Shown: positions 36,773 through 48,925, counted from the stretch's first letter. The stretch: 64,000 nucleotides of DNA from Phycomyces blakesleeanus NRRL 1555(-) (GCF_001638985.1 NW_017265161.1:483544-547543); one strand, 5' to 3'. A program made the numbers and translations. Notes: generated by a model from the sequence alone, not told the origin.

Positions 36773-36889
36773 TTTTCTCTATCAATTTGTGACATTATGT
36801 GACGCTCAAACTGAATCTATATAGCTTACATTCACGATATTGTTTTAAGTATATGCATGTCACAAGACGTCACAAATTGATAGAGAAAA
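36773..36889. mobile_element. Small hairpin (MITE-like) element, 117 bp
   Basis: Perfect 21-bp inverted arms starting TTTTCTCTATCAATTTG (36773-36793 and 36869-36889) surround a 75-bp centre that also contains GTGACG/CGTCAC pairs. No coding capacity. It sits in the 5' non-coding part of the Merlin element. A clear target duplication was not found. Confidence 0.75.
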
Positions 36890-37039
36890 CAAACTTTAAA
36901 ATAATTAATAATAATGATTTAAATATGTTATATTTCACTAAATACTTATATGTCTTTTGTGGGAATTGAACTGATAATCTACAGATTGCTTTATGACACT
37001 GTAAGCAAAGGGCGGAGCTCTAATTCGGAGCTTTAAAAC

Positions 37040-40000
37040 CCCATAAGTCCTCAGAAATCCTCACCTATAGCACTCCATCTTGCCCATAGCTTCAATTTCT
37101 CACTAACCACCTTGTGGACTGTGTAACTCCTACCGGCAAGGTACTTCAACCTACTTTTCACTGTGGGATATCACCCTCTACAAATGACTACATATTCGCT
37201 TCCTCAAACCTTGCTTCTTGTGCCATTTCACACTCAGTGAAATATATACACTCATAGTGGTCTGACTATTGTCTGGTCACAGTTGCACTCTCCCTTCCTT
37301 CTTCTCAGACCAGTGGTAAAGGCTTTTGGTAGGCAAACCCTCACTTTACTCAGCTTACTTCTTTGCAGAATGAACTTTCTGTCTTTTTTTACATCTTTGT
37401 ATCTACTCTCCCCACCTCCAATTCTCTACAGACAAACTGGGATTTAGTCAAGTCCGGAGTGACTCGCTTCATTAAACATTTCTCTCATCAAATCTCACCT
37501 TCCCTGTCCACTCTAGAAGCACAACTTCAAAGTCGGTGTGATAAGTTAATTCTTTGATTTTGTCATCAACCTGCTCAGAACTTTCAACTTCCTATAAGTA
37601 AACAAAGCTCCAACAGGTTCAACTGGAACATATAGAAATTCTTGCTCTCTGGGCTGGCCGACAATGGCCCAAACATGGTGAAACTTCTGCAGGTTTCCTT
37701 AAACGCACCATTGCTACATGTCAGTCCAAAAAACTCATCACCAGTCTATACCATCCTGTTACTGACTATCTTTGCACTGAGTCTGACAGTATGTCAGAGG
37801 TTGCTGCCGCCTTCTATGAGACTCTCTGCTCTTTTGAGCCCATTACTTCTGTTGCTGTTGATGATCTTCTTTAGAATCTTTCTAACAATCTTGCCCTCAC
37901 TAATCTCACTTGAAAGTTTTCTCTTAACACTGTTTGCCAAGGTGCCTCTCAATCTCTTAATGCCAGTAGTTCTGGTTCCGATGGATTGTCATACAAGATT
38001 CTGTGACTCATACTTGACTACCCTAAATGCTTCACTCTTGTCTTGTATATATGTAGCAAAGCTTTGTTGAATTGTGTCTTTCCCCCCACTCGGATGTCTA
38101 TCTGCATATGTCTTCTCCCAAAAAAAGGCGATCTTACATCTCTTCAGAATAGGTGACCTATTGCACTTATTAATACTGATGCTAAAGTCTCTACTAATTC
38201 TCTTAACTCTCATTTGATCTCTGTAATCACTCCTCTTATCACTCTCTATCAAACTAGCTTTGCTCAATGACAATTTATTGCTGATAATGGAAAGCTCACT
38301 CAGATGGTCATGGTTCAGACACTTGAGAAAAGTTCAACTGAAGTGTGTCTTCTTCTTGATTAGGCAAAGACATATGACAAAGTGCACCCAAAATACTTTT
38401 GCTAAGCTGTTCATCACTTTTGCTTTCCTAAATCTATAATAACTTATATCACTTAATTGTTTTTCTCTATACAGATTCAGATCAACATTAATGGCTTTCT
38501 ATCTCACCCTCTTATATAATTGCATGGTCTCCATCAAGCTGACCCTCTCCTTTTCATCTTGTTCAATTTGGTTTCTGAACCTTTGTTGTGATGAGCTATA
38601 ATTGATCAATTATTTTTTGGTTTTTGATCTTTTGTCACTGATAGTGTGACTACTATTCTTTCTATTAAACTTCTAGCTTATGTTGACAATATTCTTGTCT
38701 TTCTTTCAAATCCTGCTCACTTTGTCTGACTCCACACATATCTCATTATCTATTCTGCTGCGTTTAATATGCAAGCTTTCTCACTATCTGGTAATCTTCT
38801 TCCCAATTAGTCCTACACTCTCTGTAGTCATAACATTACTAATTGGCATGACTACACTTCTGCCTTATCTTAGTTTTTCATAGATTCACTCCAAAGCTCA
38901 ACAAGACTCATTCTGCTCATCTCTTCTCCAAAGGATTGAGGACAGCTACAATCTTCACTCCTCTTGCTTTCTCTTCTTTCAAGATAAAGTCACTATTTCA
39001 ACATCTCTCATGCTCTCTCAGCTTTGGCATAGTTTGCATGTGGTCTCTTTACCTATGTTTTTCTTTCTGAAGATCCAGTCCATTGTGGATAGCTTCCTTC
39101 AATGTGGCACCTTCTCCCCAATTTCTTTGGATACTTTCTGCCTCCTACACATGCAAGATGAACTTGATATCATCAATTCTAAGATGTAGCAGAGTGCTCT
39201 ACAACTTTGTCCACTTCAATCTATTGTTCATGCTTCTTGGTCCCCATCTGATTTGGTTCTGCACTGGATATTCAGCTTGTTACAGACTTCACTTTCTTTA
39301 CTTTCTTCTCTTTTCTCTTCTATTTCCAAATATCCATCCTTCTGAATGGCGGGATCTTAACTCTTCTCTACACTTGGTCTTTTCTGCTATTGACTATCTG
39401 CTGCACAGCTTTGATAATATAGTAGTAAATTTGGCTACTTGTCTTACTTTGTTTCTCTCAGTAGTCAACATTGTCTCTGCTTCCCAAGCATGCTTCCCCC
39501 CCATTCTGACAAGATCTCTTGATCTCCTTTCTCTACACTTTTGACTCTGCTCTAAAATTGATATGGTCTATCTCTATCACTAGCAGCCATCAGCTCTCTT
39601 GCTGTTGTAAATGAGTATTGACTACTGCTGTAATTGAGAATAAGTCTGAAGGAAATAATATAAGGCCTCAGCTATTCCAGTCAAAGGTGTCTACCAATTA
39701 CTTTATTATTTAACACACAGATTTATAATATATGATAGTGATTAGAATTCATATGATGATATTACCATAATATGGGATACATCAGTAGATTTTTATAAGC
39801 ATAATTATAACTCATAAACACATTTACTTTCGATGTTAATACTTCATTGGGACTACACACACTTATATAATTAATCATACATTAATTATCCCAAGATTAC
39901 ATTGCTCTGATTAAGGTTCAGATAGGATCGATTACCTGACCTCAGTCATATAATTTTCCCAATCCAAAATAATATAAATAGAGTAGTGGTTCAGTGTAGA

Positions 40001-40860
40001 AACATTGTCAAATTTTGATACCAAATCTTTCTCAATAAACAAACCCTACATAAGTTCTCACAAATCTTCGTTCCTCATCTCAAATCTTGAATTCTTTCTT
40101 TTACAACTTCTTAAAAACTTCAACTATCACAACACTTGCATTATTAATAAGTTCCTTGGCCTAGTTCAACTCAACACTCTCAAAGTATATCATATAATTG
40201 TTTGTGTTTGTTGCTCTTCTTGTGGACTAACCAAACAATATTCATCTCTGCCTATTCAAGCTGACACATCCATTGAATTGTTCCCTTTCTTTAATGTGCT
40301 AACACTTTCTTAGACTTGGGTATGTCTTTTTACATATACTTTCTACAGGCTGTGCTCTCACTATTTCGTCTAGACCTAGTATTTAAATTTCCCTTGTAGC
40401 TCTTGTTATTGACAAAAATTTTGATCTTTCCTTTTTTCTCTGATAGCTTATAAAATTTGGTTTCATGGTCTACACAACAAGATTTCTTGCCAAGTCTGTC
40501 TTCACTCCTTGCTTCCTCTTGCTTTTTCCTCTTCTACCTGCTCTATTTGCTCTTTATTCTACAACTCCCGAAATCATTTCTTCTTTACTTGTCCTCTTAA
40601 AAATGTAGTGTGAATCAGCATGTAACTGGAATTCTTTGGCACAATATCTATCTCAACCATGCTACACAATGCTTTTCATTTCTTCTCTTTTCTCTCTTCT
40701 TTAAACTTGTCTATTCCCCCTTCTACTGTTTTTGGATGCATCATTTTTACAATATGAAGTCATCACTGGACTTTTATCTTTGACAATTTGCCATTTGTTT
40801 CTTTTGCTGTTATTGATACAGCTCACAAGACCTTAACCTACATTTGCCAAGAATTGGAAC
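37040..40860 (+). pseudogene. LINE-C ORF2: endonuclease / reverse transcriptase, many breaks
   Basis: After the Merlin element, endonuclease-like text resumes, followed by the linker (LSTLEAQLQSRCDKL, matching LINE-B LTTLEARLQSKRDKL). RT relics include AKTYDKVHPKYF, the start of a GLHQADPL segment (normally RQGDPL), and LAYVDNILVFL for YADD. Downstream of the family A LTR at 39603-40134 the zf-RVT region is still readable: IWFHGLHNKISCQVCLHS, then CSICSLFYNSRNHFFFTC. Stops and frameshifts are too many for any activity. It is clearly older than LINE-A and LINE-B. Confidence 0.78.
39603..40134 (+). mobile_element. Solo LTR, family A (532 bp), older copy
   Basis: Same TGTTGT...ACAACA ends with perfect 5-bp repeats CTTGC (39598-39602 and 40135-40139). 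It differs from the 18906 and 32098 copies at many more sites, for example in the segment after AACACACAG, so it inserted earlier. Confidence 0.94.
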
Positions 40861-41088
40861 TTAGTCCTCTCCTTTAACACTTATATTTATATTTATCATA
40901 ATTAATAAAAACAAAAAACCCCAAAAAAATTAAGAAAGCTAAAAAAACCCTCCAAACAAATACTGTGATCACTCTTTTGATTATCTTCTTTGGAGTGTCA
41001 TCAGATCTCCCAAGTCTAGTAAAATGCTTCTTACAAACAAAAAAGACATGAATTATCATGAGTTTTTTTCATAATGTGATATCTTAAC

Positions 41089-41319
41089 TGTGACATCAAC
41101 ACTAGTTAAGCAATAAATATACTCTAATAACCAAATATAATAAAGGAAGAAAGTGTTAAAAAACTAAGAGGTAATGACAAGAGCAGATTGTGTTTTCTTA
41201 TAAAAAGGGACACTTTTTATTTATAAATAAAAGACAACTTATATATAGTATCAAAGTATTTCTATATGTCTCCATTATCAAATATTTTTTTTCTATTGTT
41301 TTGTACCTGAAATACCACA
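41089..41319 (-). repeat. LTR-C family fragment (230 bp), inverted
   Basis: Matches the 5' half of the family C LTR in inverse orientation and ends at the normal terminus AAATACCACA. The other end is cut at 41089. No target duplication can be checked. Confidence 0.85.
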
Positions 41320-41935
41320 ATGCTTTTTTGTTGTACTTATTGATGTTTTGCTCTACAAATAGAAAAATCAATTTTTATCTAGTCACAGCTGTCATTGAAA
41401 AATAATAGAATAATAGAATATAATTTTTCTAGAATTGCAAAGAATTTTTCAATGTCACTGCACTGCTGGACAACCAAAATTTTGTTGAGAGCTGACCATT
41501 TTTATAATATTCCATGTTACAATTGTCGTAGCCAGCAAGCTGGAGCTTAAGCAAAAGAGGAGGTTCAAACCAATTGTTTCAAAAAGAAGAAAGGGCAAAC
41601 AAATCTCTTTTTGTAATTAATTACTTTGACTCTCACTCACATTCTCACATAGCAGAAACAATAATTCAATTAACATTTTTACAGATGAGACATTATATCG
41701 AATAAGACTTCAAGACAAACATTCCAAATAATTAGTATAAATATCAATAACAATTGTTCATAATAAAATCATTTTTTTATTTATTATATTATTTTGTCTG
41801 TTTGATTGTACTTCTTTAAGTATAATTCTTTATTATCAAATATACTTCTTTGCCTGTTTTTATATTGCTAGACTTATGCTTTCTTAGCTTTACGCAATCT
41901 GACATAATATTGATGCATGTTGAGTTATGATGTGT
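41320..41935 (+). repeat. Dispersed direct repeat, copy 1
   Basis: Over about 550 bp this matches 44757-45310 closely (for example TTTTGTTGTACTTATTGATG, TTGTTGAGAGCTGACCA and the CTCACTCACATTCTCACATA segment), and more loosely for another 60 bp. No coding potential. Neither edge shows clear LTR-type ends, so the repeat type is open. Confidence 0.8.
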
Positions 41936-42153
41936 GGTGCAACTGGTCAGAAATATAATATATATTATATGTATAGTTATATTTTTGTAATTTTGCTTAG
42001 GGCAATCCAATAAGAAGGAATTTAGATAATGAATGGGACTTAAAATAGATGGAAACAGATATATGGATAACAGATAGATAGACAAATGGACAAATGAACA
42101 AGCAAACAAACAGACAAACGGACAAGCAGACAAATGGTGAGACAGTACTTATA

Positions 42154-43527
42154 CACTCGAGTGTAATAGGTCATTGAACAGTCTTCTAATTTTCAAAATT
42201 ATTCTTTAAGCATATTATGGATGATATTTTCTTTTCCATAATGTTGATAATAAAATGTGCTCAGAATAAAGCAAAACTTAGAGAAAACATAGTTTATTAT
42301 ATATATATTTAAGAGAAAAGATATGAGCTCTAGTAATGAGTTGTGTCACCACATCTCTCAATTACTTCTTTAAGCCTATCTGGCATGCTGGCTACCAAAG
42401 TTTCTAGAATTTGAAGTAGTATCTCCAACCATGTCTTGTGGATTACCGCTTCAAGTTCTTCCATATTGGTTACTTGTGCTCTATTCTTGCAAAGATTCCT
42501 CGCAAGATGAGCCCAAATATACTTGATAGGATTAAGATCTGGGCTCTGGGCAAGCCAAAAAGCAAAGCTATCTATTAGACACCTCTCTTTTTTATACCAT
42601 GTGGCATAAGCGCCCGTGTGACATGGTGTATCATCCTCTTAGAGCAAAAACTGTTTGTTATTATCCCTAGACAGTTTCTTGTACCAGAGAAGAAAGTACT
42701 GAGCCAAACAGTTGATGTACTTGTCTTGATCAATGTTTCCTTTCAATGTTACTAAGGGGCCAAGACTCCCACCCCAGAAACAACCCCAAATCATGACGAA
42801 ACCCTTACCAAACTTATATGTTTGGACAATATGGTTCTTGTCAAACCTCTCGCCAGTCTTTCTGATGACTCTGACACTTTCATTATTGGCAACTACCATG
42901 AATCTGGACTCGTCTGACCAGACAACTGACTTCTACTGCTCAACAGTCCAATTCACTTTGTCAAGGCACTATTTCAGTCTGTTTTCCTTCTGTTTATCAG
43001 TCAACTCTGGCTTGCAAGCTGCTGAGTGAGAACTAAAGCCAAGAAGTTTCATGTTCTTACGGAATGTAGTCATGCAGATAGAGATTTCTACATTGACTAA
43101 TCTCTGATGCTGAGCTGCAATTGATGTGAATGGCTCATTACGAAATGAGCACACCATTGCAGATTGTGTTCTCCCTGTAATTTTTGGTTCTCTTTCTAGA
43201 CGTGTCAAGGGCTTGGAAACACCTTTATGTCTGAAGACTTTCACTACATTTCCAACAGTGCTCTTCAGAATGTCAAGGGCTTTAGAGATTTCTCCATATG
43301 TAACACCCTTCTCCCATTGACCTATAATTTGGCCTCTAATGAATGCATCTAACTCTTGTCTTTTGGGTTTTGTGATGCTAGAAGTTGGTGGAGTTATTTT
43401 GTGCTTTTGTTTTATTTGTTTAAGAGTTTTTAGTGGTTTTACAAAGAAAAGAGTATTTTGATAATACATAAAAAAATCAAAAAATCAAAAAATCTGTGAC
43501 CGTCTAATGACCTATTATACTCAAGTG
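42154..43527 (-). mobile_element. Tc1-like element, complete ends (1374 bp)
   Basis: Both ends show about 30-bp imperfect inverted repeats: CACTCGAGTGTAATAGGTCA on the left and, inverted, CACTTGAGTATAATAGGTCA on the right. Each is flanked by TA (42152-42153, 43528-43529), the usual Tc1/mariner target. It lies between the two copies of the dispersed direct repeat. Confidence 0.92.
42330..43469 (-). pseudogene. Tc1-like transposase with stops and a lost catalytic Glu
   Basis: One frame from the 43469 side to TAG at 42330-42332, with three in-frame stops and no frameshift. The N-terminal HTH reads RQELDAFIRGQIIGQWEKG and GEISKALDILKSTVGNV. Catalytic part: VVWSDESRF (first Asp present), GKGFVMIWGCFWGG, EDDTPCHTG (second Asp), and SPDLNPIKYIWAHL, where Lys replaces the Glu of NPIEN. 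The spacing from the second Asp to this position is 36 residues instead of 34. It is catalytically dead. Confidence 0.88.
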
Positions 43528-43529
43528 TA

Positions 43530-44756
43530 GATTCTAATAGTGTGCAACTTAGTATTTCCTGCAAGACAATAGCTCAAGCTCAGTGTCGATGTTCAAAAGA
43601 AATATAGACAAAAATTGAATGAATTTTATTGAGATAAAAACGTCTCTCTTATATACTAATTGACAACTGCATACAAGATGACAATCTAGATACATCTTAT
43701 GCTAAATGATGATTATTTAGAAGAGTATACAAATCTTTGGGCACAATCACAAAAGGAAATAATCAAAAATAAAAATAATCAAACTACTAAAAAATATGAA
43801 CTCTTGAGAAGCATACTAAAGAAGTAATATCAAGAAATGTAAAGGAACAAGTGCAATGCAAAGAGAAGCAAGCTAAAAAGAAAATAAAAATCAAAGAAAA
43901 AAATAGAAAAAAGGAAAAAGCATTTAAAGTCCAATGGGAATTTAAATGTCAATAGCAAGAAAAAAGAAAAAAGAGAGAGAGAAAATAAATCCAAGAAATC
44001 GGATTTTGTTGTGTCCGGAGATGGAGTCATGACTTTGCACTATTCATAACTTAATAGTCTGTCCATAAGTTGACGTCACATCAAAAAAATATATGTTTTT
44101 GGTTAATGCTGCAATATTTTCTAACACTTGCATCAATTGACACATGTGGTGCTTGTATTTATGCTAAATGTTGACAGATGATGTTATTACGGTTTTTGAG
44201 GTTTGAATAGATTTCTAAATGTGAAATAATCTCTCTTTTCCACAAGAGAGAAAAGGACAAACTCAAAAGAGAATGTAGAATTAAAGATAATAAAAATCAA
44301 TAAGAGAAAAATAAGAAAAAAACAGTATTATTGATCAATCTTAATAGACTTGACTCAATATAATTGAATAATCAAACAAGTAAAATATCAACAGTGTTAA
44401 ATATTAAGAGAACTTGTTATCAGAAAATAAGACAAAGAAAAATCAATGTTTATTAAATGTAAGTATTGCAATATTTATAGTTTTTGAATTGACTTGTTGA
44501 ATAATTAAATAAATAAAAGTATAAAAAAAATATAATAAAGATTGTATAATTGACAATCTATTAAATGTGATTTATTCTTTACTATCATTAAGTACAAATA
44601 AAATAAAATAATTATTATGTCATAATCATCAAGATAATTATGCTTATAAGAATATATAATAAAAATAGTATTAATTTCAAGTTGATTCGTTCAGTTAAAT
44701 ATAGTGAGAAAGTAAGATACAATGTGTGGTTACGTAAAGTTATTGTTAACAAGATG
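43530..44756. other. A+T-rich stretch, no recognisable gene
   Basis: About 1.2 kb between the Tc1-like element and the second copy of the direct repeat. It is A-rich with only chance open stretches. No known protein motif, RNA gene or clear repeat was seen. Confidence 0.6.
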
Positions 44757-45370
44757 ATGTTTTTTTGTTGTACTTATTGATGTTTTGCTCTACAAATAAA
44801 AAAATTGCTTTCTATTCAGCCTCGGCCACCATCAGAAAATCAAAAAATAATAATAATAGAATATAATTTTTCTTGAATTACAAAGAATTCTGTAACATCA
44901 CCGCACTGCCAGACAACCAAAATTTTGTTGAGAGCTGACCATTTTTACAATATCCCATGTTACAATTGTTGTAGTCAGCAAGCTGAAGCTTTAGCAAAAG
45001 AGGAGGTTCAAACCAATTGTTTTAAAAAGAGGAAAGGGCAAATAAATCTCTTTTTGTAATTAATTACTTTGACTCTCACTCACATTCTCACATAGCAGAA
45101 ACAATAATTCAATTAACATTTTTACAGATGAGACATTATATCGAATAAGAATTCAAGACAAACATTCCAAATAATTAGTATAAATATCAATAGCAATTGT
45201 TCATAATAAAATCATCTTTTATCTACTATATTATTTTGTCTGTTTGATTGTACTTCTTTAAGTATACTTCTTTATTGTCAAGTATACTTTTTTGCCTGTT
45301 TTTATATTGCCTGACCATTGATTTATCAGCTCAGCACAATCTAATACAATATGACACGTGATTTGTTAGG
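44757..45370 (+). repeat. Dispersed direct repeat, copy 2
   Basis: Partner of 41320-41935 in the same orientation, about 3.4 kb apart. Differences are scattered single bases, and homology fades after about 45310. If the two were LTRs, the interior (with its Tc1 insertion) would lack coding sequence, which would fit a TRIM-like element. This cannot be shown here. Confidence 0.78.
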
Positions 45371-47093
45371 TTTGTTGTAGGTTGTAACGGATTTCTTGGC
45401 AAATAAAATACAATGATAATAGAATACAACAGAAGACAGATACAGCAAAAGGTGGCAAGCAGCAATAGTTGACAGATAAGAAAAGAGAGAACAACCGATA
45501 GAATCATTGTTAAAAGCAAGAGAGAGTGGAAGATATATGAAAAGAGAATGACAAAACAGAAAAGTAATAACTGATGAGGATACCAAATCCAGCAAACAAC
45601 CTTTCTAAAACCAAGGAACCGATATGTTATGTTGCAAGATGATATAGACCACAAAGAGAAGAAAACAAGAAAAAGATACTGAAACTGGGCAAAGGATTGA
45701 TTGATTTATTGAGTTGAGTTTGCTTCTCTTTTTATAGTCGATAAGATTTTAAGTTAATAATAGATGTTTGAAAAAATAAAGGTAGAAAAAATAGAATGAT
45801 GAATAAACAATATGGCAAGGATAAAATATATAAATAAAAGTACGGTAAAAATATAATAAAAGTACTGTTGATGTGCGGAGATGTTGGCAAGATGAATTAT
45901 GTGCATTATAGAAAAGGAATGTTACTAGCATGGGGGACCATGATTTCGAATGAGTACAATGTAGACGAATATGTTAACAAGGGAAAAGAAAACACTATGG
46001 CGGAGAAAATAGTAACATGTTACCACTTTGGTAACATAACTGCCATTATTTATTTAATAAAAAATGGCAGTTATTTATTATGTAAAAAGCCAAAACAGGC
46101 ACTGTTACCATTTTTTCAAAAAAAATCAAGCGTCCTTCCTTTCCTCTGTTACATTCTTTTTTTTTGTTCTATTGCTTTCAATTCTAGCACAACCTCTTGT
46201 TTTTCCTTTGCAGCTTTAACAGAATGGTCTGTTTTTTATTATACAGTATTGAATTGGGTTTAATTGAATTGAATCTTTATTTCAATGCATGTTTTATTAA
46301 ATGAAAATGATAATAATAATAATAATGAAAAAACAATTCCATTGGCCACTCGCAATAAAAAATGGTTCTGTTTAACTACTGCAAAATGTATGCAGTAAAA
46401 CACTACTATTCGAATTGTATTTCATATACTTTGGGTATTCTAATATATCTTAGATAGCACTTATTATTTTTTACCAATTTCTACAAATATATTAATATTA
46501 GAGAAAAAACTTAAAATAAATAAATAAATATAATATTATTATAATGCTTACCTTTATATAATATGCTTACTTGTTCAGTAAAATAAGCATTTACTCTAAG
46601 AAGATATATATATTAAAGAATGTATTAATATTTAAGATCTATATATAAGAAAAGCAATAAAACATAAACATTATAAAAAGTCGTTATCATAGAAGAAGAA
46701 AAACTTGAGCAAAGATTCAAGTCATGTAACATGAAGCTAATTTGAATCTGATTTATACAACCGGAATGAGCATCTTGTTAGAAAGCTCAAAGTGTTTATT
46801 CTTCTCAATATACTTACATATAATAGAACGACTCCCGAGTATAATATATCAGTACAAAAATATTACTATTAATTTTTTTCTCAAAAAAAAGGCTATATAC
46901 TATTTCCTTTTATATTTGAATGTAGTGGAATTGTAGATGCGGTACATTAGCTTCAAATTCTTGTAATCACAACATTAGCAATCATATGAAAGAAAAAAGT
47001 AATAAAAAACATAAAAAGAAAAATGACAAGATAAGAAAAAAATGCACTAAAGACAGACTAAAAAATCAAACTCAGCTAATCACAGCAGCCAAA
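45371..47093. other. Unassigned A+T-rich stretch with a palindromic motif
   Basis: No gene is supported. A hairpin-forming pair ATAACTGCCATT / AATGGCAGTTAT lies at about 46037-46078. A related motif appears at 60800-60824 and at 61411-61455. The remainder is simple-sequence-like. Confidence 0.55.
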
Positions 47094-48124
47094 CTACGAT
47101 CTTTGACTTCTCTTGCAAGCAGGCTTGACACTTGCTGTGGGTAAAGGAGACCTACATAAAAGAGTAAGAAGTTTATATTAGTTTTGTATTAACAGCGCAT
47201 GAGAAAAAGCAACAATGGTAACTTACAGAACATCTGCCATTATGGGTGACTCAACATCACTAGTTTCTGACATATCAAGAGAAGAAAGCAAAGAGTCACT
47301 TATGTCTTGCTGTGTCTATAGCATAATAAAAGGAAACTATATTAAATAAAGTTTACAATATATAGATTTGTTAATTGATAAACTTACTTTGTTCTTCTCT
47401 GCCATTCTTCTCTTGTGCATCTGGTTGTTGCTCTTGAAGCTTTCCTGAAGAAGGCTTCTTGCACACTACATTCTTTTACATTGGTGGATGTGCAATCCAC
47501 CATTCTTTGCCAACCTCTCCAAATGCATCATATAGTATTCCCTGTTTTTCTCTGGGATATTCTTCCATTCTTTTGAGACCGCAGGATAGTCTTTGTCAAT
47601 GATATCATGCTTTACTATACAGTCTAATGTTTTGAGATGCAGTCTTTTTACTGTCAAATCATGGTCTGAAAGAGAGACTAATGGGGGCAAAGGCTGCCCT
47701 TGTGGAACTTCTTTGCAGCGCGCCTTCCAGTCCTGCTTGTAAAGAATCTGAAGCAATAGATTGTATTTTTGTGCTTCGTTTTTTCCTTTGAACTCGCCGC
47801 CAGTATTGATTACTTGCTTACCGAGCTGATCAGGGTACTCTGTGAGCTGGGCTCTTTTTACAGACTTGGCAATGCACTCAAGAGCTATAAAAAATGTATG
47901 ACAATATTAATAAAGTAAATAAACATCTAAGTACAGAATATATATGACTTACAACTCTGCTCAATAATGCTTTGTTGCATTGTAGTTAGATCTTCCATAC
48001 TGACTGCTGGCGCAAATCGATTGCTGAATTGCCTTTGAAGCTTGCGCAATGCTTGCTTGATTTCAGAAAGATCAATCTCAATCTTTTGAATTGAGTTGAG
48101 GAGAGTTGTGTTATTATCGAACAT
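47094..48124 (-). pseudogene. CACTA-type accessory gene (4 exons) with one internal TAG, or a shorter protein
   Basis: Minus-strand exons: 48124-47953, 47884-47388, 47315-47227 and 47151-47094. Phases agree and give 271 codons with a single in-frame TAG at 47466-47468. The start is MFDNNTTLLNSIQKIEIDLS, a probable coiled coil (SEIKQALRKLQRQFSN), followed by a basic region with IPEKNREYYMMHLERLAK and HKRRMAEKNK. That the splice site after the TAG is still in frame argues for a recent nonsense change. I recognise no named domain. The four-exon layout, coiled-coil start and basic middle resemble the gene at 52803-53973, so it may be the second gene of another CACTA element. It lies outside the bounded element at 48669. 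Confidence 0.6.
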
Positions 48125-48925
48125 GTTTAAGTTTTTTTTAGCTATAAGCAGTGAGTTGAAAAGAAAAGATGATAGTTTAGACAAGTAGAATAAGAGCGAT
48201 TTGAGTTTGAGAAAGGCAACAATTTATTACAAGCAATTGATGGCTATTTATATGAAAAAGATACAGACAGATGTACAAACAAAACATATAAAAGAAGGGA
48301 TGCTTATGCACTTGTATGCATCTGTTTGCAGTAGCTCATGTGAACATGATACAATCTTTTTGTGTAGACACAACAAAACTGTAAGAAATATAAAGATAAA
48401 ATGAATTAGACTTTAAATCAATATTATATGTATAAATGTTCATACTTTGCACCGTCTACATATTAAACGTTTTAAAGTATATGATATAATAATATAACTC
48501 TATACATATTGCAGATATAGTATGAAATTTGGTTAAAGTTCTCGATGACAAAACCCTGTACCAGTTAAAATTATAACTTTAAATATACTCTACAGTAGCT
48601 ATATAACATCTGAACATCATATAGTTAATTAGCCCCTTTTTATCAACATTAAAGTAAATGTTATGATACACTGGAGAAATGACCCTGAATACCCTTGTGT
48701 GAAGGTTTATGGTTACATGTGGATATTTAGAGCAATTTTTCATCTCAGCATGTTTTTTGGTGTACATGTTCATAAAGTTATGTTGTAATTTTCTATTGGC
48801 TCGGATATAATAACCATTCAAGTTATTTTATCATTATTATTATTATTATTATAAAGTTTGAACAAATAAAGTAAATGTAACACTTGTTTCCCTTTTATCT
48901 TAACATTTATAACAAAATAAACATC

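Larger units (their letters stand above)
34776..37042 (-). mobile_element. Merlin-type DNA transposon (ISXO2-like transposase)
   Basis: An element of about 2.27 kb in the endonuclease part of LINE-C. Its ends form an inverted repeat: GGGGCTTTTAAAGC on the left and, read inverted, GGGGTTTTAAAGC on the right, each preceded by TTAT. I see no clear 8-9 bp target duplication, and about 430 bp of LINE sequence seems missing at the site, so insertion may have come with a deletion. It contains one transposase pseudogene and a small hairpin element. Confidence 0.75.
32728..40905 (+). mobile_element. LINE-C: heavily decayed non-LTR retrotransposon hosting nested insertions
   Basis: Plus-strand relative of LINE-A and LINE-B. 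It starts after a C-run and reads ORF1 (zinc knuckle) then ORF2 (endonuclease start, RT, zf-RVT). It is broken by three insertions: an LTR at 32886-33516, a Merlin element at 34776-37042 and an LTR at 39603-40134. Removing each LTR with one target copy restores continuous homology. The A-rich 3' tail lies near 40880-40930. Limits are approximate. Confidence 0.82.

Noticed and set aside
42005..42135. Possible CRISPR-like short repeats (ACAAATGGACAAATG, ACAAACAGACAAAC)
   Set aside because: Irregular tetranucleotide microsatellite with no constant repeat or unique spacers, in a eukaryotic context.
41320..45370. Reading the direct repeats as LTRs of one complete retrotransposon
   Set aside because: No TG...CA ends, no coding interior, and homology fades gradually instead of stopping sharply. 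Kept only as a possibility.
45331..45654. Hydrophobic 107-codon minus frame resembling a membrane protein
   Set aside because: Purine-rich plus strand gives Leu/Phe/Ile codons on the minus strand. No charged borders, start context or homology.
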